This document shows positions 1-5,472 of a DNA stretch of 5,472 nt, piece by piece. The notes below the pieces were generated by a model. It ran no database searches. It was not told the DNA's origin and saw only the letters and a list, made by a program, of their open reading frames with translations. How positions within the stretch are numbered: position 1 is the stretch's first letter; each line of letters opens with the position of its first letter. The stretch comes from JAPKEZ01 sp047638975 (lineage in GTDB: Bacteria; Planctomycetota; UBA1135). The position numbers and the translations under genes were made by a program. The DNA lies in assembly GCA_047638975.1 (NCBI GenBank), contig JBLINB010000067.1:1-5472 (forward strand). The letters are read 5' to 3'.

Positions 1-966
1 TACCCGCAAATCGGCAATTATGGCTGTGAGCAAGCGGCTAACGAATCAAAGCAGTGCTGGGCGGAGGCCATGATCATGCGTCAATTAAGCCCCACGACCT
101 CGAGTTGGACGGCCGATTGTAGCCTTGCTGAATATTTTGAGCAGCAACAAGTGATGGCCATCGACGATGTCGACACTCGCGAGATTACTTTATTACTACG
201 CGAACTAGGTGCGCAGCGGGCTGTACTTAGCACCGAATGTCACGACGTAGAAGCCTTACTGAAAATCGCGCGTGGTCACGCAAGCCTTGATGGTATTGAT
301 TTAGCTTCTCAAGTGAGCTGCACCGAAGCCTACGACTGGACCGAAGGTTTACCCGACTCTGTTACTTGGCAACCAAGTTCTTTAGTCGCTGGGGCCCCGA
401 AAATTGTGTGCTACGATTTTGGCATCAAGCGCAATATCCTACGCAATCTGGTATCCGCAGGCTTCGCACCAACAGTAGTTCCGGCTAACACCAGCGCAGC
501 AGAAGTCTTAGCAATGAACCCTGCCGGGATATTTCTATCCAATGGCCCAGGCGATCCAGCCGCGGTAAGCTCGGCGATTGCTGCTGTCTCCGAACTTGTC
601 AAAACAGATTTACCGATCTTTGGCATCTGTTTAGGACACCAAATTTTAGCATTAGCCATGGGTGGCTCGACTTTCAAGATGAAATTTGGCCACCATGGCG
701 CTAATCATCCTGTAATCGCAACTGCTGGCAAGCGCATTGATATCAGCTCGCAAAACCACGGTTTCGCCGTTGATCCAGACAGCCTTAAGGGCACAGGACT
801 TGAAGTAAGCCATATAAACGGCAATGATGGCACCGTTGCCGGATTACAGCATCAGTCCAAACCTATCTTTTCGGTGCAATATCATCCGGAAGGCGCGCCA
901 GGTCCACACGACCCGCAACATCTTTTTCAGCAATTTATGCGCAACCTGCAGGCATGTTTAGGGTAG
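1..966 (+). CDS. carA: Carbamoyl-phosphate synthase small (glutaminase) subunit, 5'-truncated by window edge
   Basis: CarA hydrolyses glutamine and channels ammonia to the large subunit CarB, which makes carbamoyl phosphate for arginine and pyrimidine synthesis in the cytoplasm. The reading frame is open from base 1 (YPQIGNYG, matching the E. coli TYPHIGN region near residue 57), so about 56 N-terminal residues and the start lie outside; the ATG at 70 is internal. Counting from base 1, 321 residues are visible. The N-terminal CarA domain runs to about residue 120, with the DVDTREIT and AYDW motifs. The class I glutamine amidotransferase domain follows: LSNGPGDP; nucleophile Cys210 in FGICLGHQ (codon 628-630); KFGHHGANHPV; QNHGFAVD; and catalytic His295 and Glu297 in YHPEG (codons 883-885 and 889-891). 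The full triad is present, so the enzyme should be active. HPEGAPGPHD differs slightly from the usual HPEASPGPHD. No carB follows; the next gene encodes a HEAT-repeat protein 25 nt downstream. The family assignment is secure. Confidence 0.97.
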   Translation, partial: YPQIGNYGCEQAANESKQCWAEAMIMRQLSPTTSSWTADCSLAEYFEQQQVMAIDDVDTREITLLLRELGAQRAVLSTECHDVEALLKIARGHASLDGIDLASQVSCTEAYDWTEGLPDSVTWQPSSLVAGAPKIVCYDFGIKRNILRNLVSAGFAPTVVPANTSAAEVLAMNPAGIFLSNGPGDPAAVSSAIAAVSELVKTDLPIFGICLGHQILALAMGGSTFKMKFGHHGANHPVIATAGKRIDISSQNHGFAVDPDSLKGTGLEVSHINGNDGTVAGLQHQSKPIFSVQYHPEGAPGPHDPQHLFQQFMRNLQACLG

Positions 967-967
967 A

Positions 968-989
968 TTAGGTACGACTCGTTACCTAA
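968..989 (+). repeat. Inverted repeat (7-bp arms) between carA and the HEAT gene
   Basis: TTAGGTA at 968-974 is perfectly complementary to TACCTAA at 983-989, with an 8-nt loop. The right arm ends two bases before the ATG at 992, and no T-run follows, so it does not look like an intrinsic terminator. In mRNA it could mask the start of the downstream gene or serve as a small operator, but an arm of this length can also occur by chance. The repeat itself is seen in the sequence; any function is inferred. Confidence 0.3.
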
Positions 990-991
990 CC

Positions 992-1909
992 ATGATTTGC
1001 ACCCTTAGCCTAACCACTGCCCTATTATTCTTCGCGCAAAACGAAGACGTTCCTGCTCCTGAAAAAGACACCCCACCGGCTGTCGAAGAAGAGGTCACTA
1101 TTGACCCACTCGAGGCGCTCGACAAAATAAAAGCTGCCATTGAATCAGAAAATGATGTCGTCATTATTGATGCTATTGAAGTTTGCGCTAACGTTCAAGA
1201 CAAAAAAGTAATCACTGAGTTGGCTAAATTGCTTAAGCACAAATCAGCCGATGTGCGATTAGCGGCACTAGAAGCTCTGCGTTTTAACGAACACGACGAG
1301 TGCTTTAGTCGTTTATTAAAATTTGGCAAAGACAAGCGCCTTAAGCAAGATCCAGAATTTCTTACGGAATACATTTATGCCTTAGGACAAAAAGCCGACA
1401 AGAAAGCCGAGAAGTTTATTACAGATGACTTGGTAATGACAGGTGCTGTCGACAAAGAGGTTTTAATCGCCAAGATATACGCTCTCGGAAGAATACGCCA
1501 GGTAGACTCTATCGAGACTCTACTGCAATTTGGCCAGTCGGCCACACGCGGTGGCGGACGGCGCGGTGGCGGACGTACTCCAAAATTGCGCATCGAAATT
1601 CAAACGTCACTAGCAGTACTAACTGGTGTTGAACTTGGCGATCAGCTTCTCGACTGGACTAGTTGGTGGAGCGACAATAAGCGCAAGTTCAAAATGAGCA
1701 AGACCGAAGGCGGAATCAGTGACGGCAAACTGCAAGCCAAATGGCAATCGTTGTGGATGACCGAAGCTCAGAAAGCCAAAGCCGTCCAAGACTTTAAAGA
1801 CGAACGTGCCAAAAACGCCAAGGACGGTAAGGATACCGCCGACAAAGACGACGCCAACAAGAAAGGCGACGCTAAGAAAGACAAAGACGACGGCCTTATT
1901 GACTTTTAA
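992..1909 (+). CDS. Probable exported HEAT-like repeat protein with Arg/Gly insert and Lys/Asp-rich tail, function unknown
   Basis: I recognise the fold class but not a specific gene. The 305-residue product starts with a short hydrophobic stretch (residues 3-16, LSLTTALLFFAQ), followed by an acidic, proline-rich linker (about 17-38). This resembles a Sec signal peptide but lacks the usual positive N-terminus, so export is only probable. Residues about 40-230 look like paired amphipathic helices of the HEAT/Armadillo type. The clearest are around 70-98 (ITELAKLLKH, ADVRLAALEALR) and 155-180 (VLIAKIYALGRI, IETLLQFG). Residues 186-195 are RGGGRRGGGR, interrupting the repeats. A segment with LAVLTG and DWTSWWSDNK (207-230) ends the fold, and a low-complexity Lys/Asp/Ala tail follows from about 268. 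HEAT arrays usually bind proteins, so a scaffold role is likely but the partner is unknown. ATG 992 is the only conventional start after the in-frame stop at 959-961. No clear Shine-Dalgarno precedes it. The 3' end overlaps the convergent permease gene by 14 nt. Confidence 0.75.
   Translation: MICTLSLTTALLFFAQNEDVPAPEKDTPPAVEEEVTIDPLEALDKIKAAIESENDVVIIDAIEVCANVQDKKVITELAKLLKHKSADVRLAALEALRFNEHDECFSRLLKFGKDKRLKQDPEFLTEYIYALGQKADKKAEKFITDDLVMTGAVDKEVLIAKIYALGRIRQVDSIETLLQFGQSATRGGGRRGGGRTPKLRIEIQTSLAVLTGVELGDQLLDWTSWWSDNKRKFKMSKTEGGISDGKLQAKWQSLWMTEAQKAKAVQDFKDERAKNAKDGKDTADKDDANKKGDAKKDKDDGLIDF
1547..1576 (+). repeat. 15-bp tandem duplication encoding RGGGR-RGGGR
   Basis: Two copies of CGCGGTGGCGGACGK (1547-1561 and 1562-1576) differ only in the last base. 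They lie in frame and encode residues 186-195 of the HEAT protein. This looks like an in-frame duplication in a surface loop between helices. Arg/Gly tracts can bind nucleic acid or polyanions, but here that is conjecture. Confidence 0.8.
1796..1895 (+). repeat. Low-complexity Lys/Asp/Ala-coding tract at the end of the HEAT gene
   Basis: The last 35 or so codons of the HEAT gene are dominated by GAC, AAA/AAG and GCC, giving an alternating Lys-Asp tail that ends in GLIDF. A 13-bp word, GACAAAGACGACG, occurs twice (1841-1853 and 1880-1892), 39 nt or 13 codons apart, so slippage or short duplication may have built it. The tail is expected to be disordered. Confidence 0.6.
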
Positions 1910-3509
1910 GCGAAGTCGTTAAACTCTTAAACAGCTCGACAATCTTAGGTGGTTGCCCGGTACGCAAAATACCGATTCTGAAAATACGGCTGCTTATCCA
2001 GAGCATGATGATGATGGTAGCAATCATCAAGATTGCCGAGCCATACATATCAAAGGCCGGAGGCGATGCCGCTGCGCGGTTCATCATTACAAAGGGCGTG
2101 TAAAGCGGTATCCACGTCAGCACTTGTGCCAGCGTACCATTCGGATCGCGTGCTACAAACACCATCGTCATCAACGGCACCATCAAAATTACTGTCGCTG
2201 TGCCCATGAAGTTTTGCGCTTCTTTAATCGTGCTACACAGCGAGCCGATAGCCAAGAACAGCCCGGCATAGATCAAGTAACCGCAGATAAAGTACAAGCC
2301 GAACAGCGGTAGTAAGCCTGAGCTGCTAATCACTTCGAGCAACGTGGACGCCCATTCTACTTGTGGGCCAGCCATGTACATGAGTACACCAAGCATTGAA
2401 GCGACCCATCCGACCATCATCGTCATGCCGACGCCAGCGATGCCTAGCAATTTACCACACATGATTTCCCACGGAGTGGCAGACGACAGCAATACTTCAA
2501 TAATACGATTTGATTTTTCTTCGATAGTATTATTGAGCAACATGTTCACCACTGTAAATATCGCTATCCACATCATATAGACAAAGCCAAGTGGCGCGAA
2601 TTGGCGGATGGTATCTGCCATGCTCACTTTCTCTTCGCCAGCCTCTTTAGTTGGGTCGAAAGAAGTAAACAGTAGCTGTGTAGACTTCACTTGCGAGACG
2701 ATCTCTTCGTTGACACCCAAACGTTGGTATTCGTTAGTACGCAAATACTCATTAAGAGTCGAGCTTATCGACCGCGAAAGACTGGTGTCAGCAAGGTTCT
2801 TCGCCCAAAATTGCACGCCGAGTTTCTCGTCAAAGCTCTCAGCTAAACTTGCTATGCCGCCACGCTTAATTTGTTGACCAGCCGTTGGCGGAATGATAAT
2901 CAAGGCAAACAACTCATTTTCGTCGGCCGTCAGGTACTTGTCGCCCAATAAATAGGGGCGCAAGCGATTGATGATCTCGTCGCTATCTAGAGTTGCAAGA
3001 GCATCTGTGCTAATGATACTACTAGGCACTGCAACTTGTGCAAATTGCTGCTTCGGCTTCACGAATGCTGGCGCATCGTCTTTAAGCCCGAACTGCATCG
3101 CCGTGATAGCCAACTCTACTGCTCCTGGCTGCATTAAAGCATCAAGCGCATCAGGATCTTCTTCGAGCATATTGGACATCTTGTCGTCGAGAGAGATAGC
3201 CGGCATTTTCTCGAGATCTATATCAACCGATAGACCGCCTTTCGCATTGTCCATGCCATATTGAAACATCGCTTCAGCCATTTTTACGGCATACGAACGG
3301 TCGATGGCTAACTGCACCACCTCGCCAAGATTACCAGACTGATCGATGAGAACATACTCGCGAGTAGGGATCGCTTTCTCTTCGAGCAACTGTGGCACCT
3401 TAATCGAAGCCACCAAAATCAGTGGAAACATCAGCAGGTTAATCCAGAAACCTTTAGTACGTGCGTTATCTGAGTATTCTCGCCCAGCAATAATAAAAGA
3501 GTTATTCAT
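1896..3509 (-). CDS. ABC-2 type exporter permease, NatB-like, with enlarged extracytoplasmic region
   Basis: This inner-membrane subunit is the partner of the ATPase encoded just upstream and should form the translocation path. The 537-residue product has one N-terminal membrane helix (about 21-38), a large extracytoplasmic region (about 40-300), then a C-terminal membrane block with likely helices near 305-326, 354-379, 398-424, 434-453 and 488-508. Family marks are VLIDQSG (53-59), ALIIIPP (202-208), the cytoplasmic coupling motif NTIEEKSNRIIEVLLSSATP (327-346) followed by GKLLG, and IPLYTPFVMMNR (467-478). These match the ABC2_membrane_3/NatB group, whose best-known member is the B. subtilis Na+ exporter. 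Substrates differ across the group, so sodium should not be assumed. It is longer than B. subtilis NatB (about 390 residues), mostly between VLIDQSG and ALIIIPP. The start is ATG at 3507-3509, 2 nt after the ATPase stop, with no Shine-Dalgarno, suggesting translational coupling. The stop lies inside the convergent HEAT gene. Confidence 0.9.
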   Translation of the reverse strand: MNNSFIIAGREYSDNARTKGFWINLLMFPLILVASIKVPQLLEEKAIPTREYVLIDQSGNLGEVVQLAIDRSYAVKMAEAMFQYGMDNAKGGLSVDIDLEKMPAISLDDKMSNMLEEDPDALDALMQPGAVELAITAMQFGLKDDAPAFVKPKQQFAQVAVPSSIISTDALATLDSDEIINRLRPYLLGDKYLTADENELFALIIIPPTAGQQIKRGGIASLAESFDEKLGVQFWAKNLADTSLSRSISSTLNEYLRTNEYQRLGVNEEIVSQVKSTQLLFTSFDPTKEAGEEKVSMADTIRQFAPLGFVYMMWIAIFTVVNMLLNNTIEEKSNRIIEVLLSSATPWEIMCGKLLGIAGVGMTMMVGWVASMLGVLMYMAGPQVEWASTLLEVISSSGLLPLFGLYFICGYLIYAGLFLAIGSLCSTIKEAQNFMGTATVILMVPLMTMVFVARDPNGTLAQVLTWIPLYTPFVMMNRAAASPPAFDMYGSAILMIATIIIMLWISSRIFRIGILRTGQPPKIVELFKSLTTSLKSQ

Positions 3510-3514
3510 AATTA
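3507..3514 (-). promoter_or_regulatory. Stop-start junction (TAATTATG) coupling ATPase and permease translation
   Basis: On the minus strand the ATPase stop TAA is followed by two bases and then the permease ATG. The bases just upstream (CAACCCTCCG) are pyrimidine-rich and offer no Shine-Dalgarno. Re-initiation by ribosomes finishing the ATPase is the simplest explanation and would balance the two subunits. Coupling is inferred from spacing only. Confidence 0.5.
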
Positions 3515-4432
3515 ACGGAGGGTTGCGACTTTGGCTTCTTTGCCGACTAAATGTAAAAACACGTCGTGTAAATCAGGCTGACGGTATTCGAAGGATCCTA
3601 GAGTAAGTTGCGCGTCGTAGCATTCGCTCATTAGCTGCTGTGGCGTGCATTTGTCAGCGATGTCTATAGAGAACTGCTGGTCTTCATCGAGATAGCAGTC
3701 ATTGACTGACACCAAAGACTTAAGCTGCTCGATGTTAAAGTCACCGGCTACGCGAACCTTGGGTGGTAGCAAATCTTTAGCCTGCTGCACGGTGCCGTCA
3801 AAAACTTTCTTCGCCGAAGCAATCAGTAAAATTTTATCACAAATACGTTCGGCGTGCGACATCACGTGTGTTGAGAAAATGATGGTGGTACCCTCTTTGT
3901 TCAAGTCAGAAATCACTTGCTCCATCACCTGTTGGTTGGATGGGTCAAGACCTGAAAAAGGTTCGTCGAGGATCACAAACTCTGGGCGGTGTGCAATCGA
4001 AGCCAGCACCTGTACTTTTTGCCCCATACCTTTTGACAAGGTTTCGACTTTAGCATTTGAAAAACCGCCAAGACCATAGCGCTCGAGTAATTCATAAGCA
4101 CGCTGCTTGGCATCTGCTGGTCGCATGCCCTTTAGACGCGCGAAATAGGCGATAATCGCCCACGCCTTCATCTTTTTATACAAACCCTTTTCTTCAGGTA
4201 GGTATCCGATGCGGTTGCGCACATCCATAGCGCTGCTCGCGCCCAGAACAGTAAGCTCGCCACTTGTCGGCTTTACGATATCAAGGATCATGCGAATGGT
4301 AGTAGTCTTGCCAGCACCATTTGGCCCCAGGAAGCCATAGATCGCGCCCTGCGGCACCTCAAGGCTCAAGTCACTAACGGCAGTAAAATCGCCATAGCGC
4401 TTTACTAAATTATCTAGCTTTAATGCAATCAT
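3512..4432 (-). CDS. ABC transporter ATP-binding protein, NatA-like with C-terminal DUF4162 domain
   Basis: This cytoplasmic ATPase should drive the NatB-like permease encoded next to it. The 306-residue product has a complete nucleotide-binding domain: Walker A GPNGAGKTT (36-44), Q-loop region IGYLPEEKGLY (75-85), ABC signature LSKGMGQKVQ (132-141), Walker B VILDEP (153-158) with catalytic Glu157, D-loop SGLDP (160-164), and H-loop His189 in FSTHV. All catalytic residues are present, so it should be active. The YLPEE(K/R)GLY form of the Q-loop is characteristic of this subgroup, not a defect. Residues about 215-297 form a C-terminal extension ending PDLHDVFLHLVG, as in the DUF4162-type exporters. 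The start is ATG 4430-4432, with a weak AGGA at 4445-4448 twelve bases upstream inside the end of pepP. The gene follows the pepP stop by 9 nt and precedes the permease by 2 nt, which indicates an operon. The transported substrate is not evident. Confidence 0.93.
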   Translation of the reverse strand: MIALKLDNLVKRYGDFTAVSDLSLEVPQGAIYGFLGPNGAGKTTTIRMILDIVKPTSGELTVLGASSAMDVRNRIGYLPEEKGLYKKMKAWAIIAYFARLKGMRPADAKQRAYELLERYGLGGFSNAKVETLSKGMGQKVQVLASIAHRPEFVILDEPFSGLDPSNQQVMEQVISDLNKEGTTIIFSTHVMSHAERICDKILLIASAKKVFDGTVQQAKDLLPPKVRVAGDFNIEQLKSLVSVNDCYLDEDQQFSIDIADKCTPQQLMSECYDAQLTLGSFEYRQPDLHDVFLHLVGKEAKVATLR

Positions 4433-4441
4433 TATTAATTA

Positions 4442-5472
4442 TTATCCTGCGCACTGCTCTTCAACAGCATCTAACTCTTTGGCAACACCTGCACTTAAAA
4501 CCTGTGGCGCATTTTCAGTAACATGGATGTCGTCTTCAATGCGTATACCCATGCCTCTAAAGTGTTCGGGGACCGTTACGTCTTCTGGCGCGAAATACAA
4601 ACCTGGCTCGACCGTTAAGACCATGCCCGGCTTTAGTGGCCGCGATTGGCCATCAATGTAGTAGTCACCGCAATCGTGTACGTCGAGCCCCAACCAATGT
4701 GAGGTGTTATGTATGGTATACCTTTTATAAGTTTGATCTTCTAGACACTCATCTAATGAGGTGTTGATTATCTTCAAATCGATCAGCCCTTGCGCCAATA
4801 CTTTTGACGAAATATCGTGCCCAGAATGGAAGCTATTGCCAGCGCGGCAATTTTCAATGGTCGCCAACTGTGCATCAAGCACTACTTGGTAAACATCGCG
4901 TTGCGCAGCATTGAATTTCCCGCCAATAGGAAAAGTTCGGGTAATATCGGCAGCATAACCTTGGTATTCGGCGCCAGCATCAATCAATAGAAGTTCGCCG
5001 TCATTAAGAATTTGATCATTCTCGGTGTAGTGCAAAATACATGCGTTGTCGCCACCGGCCACGATCGACGGGTATGCCCAGCCATCCGCGTGCGCCCCAT
5101 GTGCTCTAAAGAAATGATGCAACATCGCTTCAATCTCGTATTCGCGCATCCCTGGAGCCGTTTGGCGCATTGCCACACTATGCGCTTCGGCAGAGATCTT
5201 TCCGGCTGCCGACATTAATTCGATTTCATCGGCGCTCTTGAACAGGCGCATTTCATTTACAACCGGCGATGGATCAAGAATGATTTGCGGAGCTTGCTCG
5301 CCGAGACGTGATTTAGCACGCAAGCCTACAAGAGAATCGGCAACCAAGCCATCGAGTCCGTCATTTTCACCGACGGCATGCCATAAACGTTTCGACAAAG
5401 AGATGGCATACACTGCGGCATCTTCAAACTCATCGTTAACTTCGGCATGCGCAAAACACAACTTTTCCATGG
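4442..5472 (-). CDS. pepP: Xaa-Pro aminopeptidase (aminopeptidase P), N-terminus beyond window edge
   Basis: PepP is a cytoplasmic dimetal (usually Mn) peptidase, family M24B, that removes the N-terminal residue from peptides with proline in second position. At least 342 residues are visible from the Met at 5468-5470, and the frame stays open to the window edge. E. coli PepP has 441 residues and this Met aligns near its residue 105, so roughly the first 100 residues (much of the AMP_N domain) lie outside and this Met is probably internal. Numbering from it, NEMRLFKS (72-79) opens the pita-bread catalytic domain. All five metal ligands are present: Asp164 (LLIDAG), Asp175 (ADITRTFP), His258 (TSHWLG), Glu288 (VEPGLYF) and Glu312 (IRIEDD). 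Active-site His147 (ILHYTEN) and His265 (LDVHD) are also conserved, so the enzyme should be active. The gene appears to be first of the visible pepP-ATPase-permease operon; promoter and start are outside. Close similarity to the E. coli protein makes the assignment firm. Confidence 0.95.
   Translation of the reverse strand, partial: MEKLCFAHAEVNDEFEDAAVYAISLSKRLWHAVGENDGLDGLVADSLVGLRAKSRLGEQAPQIILDPSPVVNEMRLFKSADEIELMSAAGKISAEAHSVAMRQTAPGMREYEIEAMLHHFFRAHGAHADGWAYPSIVAGGDNACILHYTENDQILNDGELLLIDAGAEYQGYAADITRTFPIGGKFNAAQRDVYQVVLDAQLATIENCRAGNSFHSGHDISSKVLAQGLIDLKIINTSLDECLEDQTYKRYTIHNTSHWLGLDVHDCGDYYIDGQSRPLKPGMVLTVEPGLYFAPEDVTVPEHFRGMGIRIEDDIHVTENAPQVLSAGVAKELDAVEEQCAG

Noticed and set aside
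70..72. ATG at 70 as the carA start, which would make a short CarA
   Set aside because: The frame upstream of it encodes YPQIGNYG, a conserved CarA motif, so the gene is simply cut by the window edge.
411..677. Minus-strand open frame of 88 codons inside carA
   Set aside because: It is antisense to the conserved glutaminase domain of carA, and its translation looks like a frame shadow.
1901..1917. GACTT/AAGTC hairpin as a bidirectional terminator
   Set aside because: It has only five base pairs, is AT-containing, and has no following T-run on either strand.
1953..3264. Plus-strand open frames of 78-119 codons opposite the permease gene
   Set aside because: They lie entirely antisense to a long gene with clear family motifs. 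Their translations show no domain or natural composition, and no ribosome site supports them.
3702..4079. Plus-strand open frame of 125 codons opposite the ATPase
   Set aside because: It covers the antisense of the ABC signature and Walker B region; codon constraint on the real gene explains the open frame.
4166..4210. Apparent loss of the Q-loop glutamine in the ATPase (YLPEEKGLY)
   Set aside because: As far as I recall, YLPEE(R/K)GLY is the normal form in the NatA/DUF4162 subgroup, so it is not evidence of a broken ATPase.
5468..5470. ATG at the right edge as the true pepP start
   Set aside because: The visible protein would lack about 100 residues compared with E. coli PepP, and the frame is still open at the edge, so this is more likely an internal Met.

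Overview
The window holds five protein-coding genes packed almost end to end, in two convergent blocks, and no RNA gene, mobile element or CRISPR array that I can see. Base composition looks near 50% GC and even across the window. The genes suggest a Gram-negative bacterium. The phylum cannot be fixed from the sequence alone. The HEAT-repeat protein, with its 'LTG...W..WW..NK' segment and charged tail, resembles secreted HEAT proteins that are common in Planctomycetota, and carA lacks an adjacent carB. Both are only weak hints.

Plus-strand block (1-1909): the 3' part of carA, encoding the glutaminase subunit of carbamoyl-phosphate synthase, is cut by the left edge of the window. After a 25-nt gap comes a gene for a probably exported HEAT-like helical-repeat protein of unknown function. 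The gap contains a 7-bp inverted repeat and no clear Shine-Dalgarno sequence.

Minus-strand block (5472 down to 1896): pepP (Xaa-Pro aminopeptidase, N-terminal part outside the window) is followed after 9 nt by an ABC ATPase of the NatA/DUF4162 type, then after 2 nt by its NatB-type permease. The spacing points to one pepP-ATPase-permease transcript. The ATPase and permease should form one exporter whose substrate is not shown by the sequence. PepP trims proline-containing peptides in the cytoplasm, and its link to the exporter is only positional.

The two blocks meet tail to tail, with a 14-nt overlap of the HEAT and permease coding ends and no visible intrinsic terminator. There is no stretch of 300 bases without a gene. 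I found no convincing new biological system. The most checkable oddities are the enlarged extracytoplasmic region of the permease, the HEAT protein with an Arg/Gly insertion and Lys/Asp tail, and the overlapping convergent ends.
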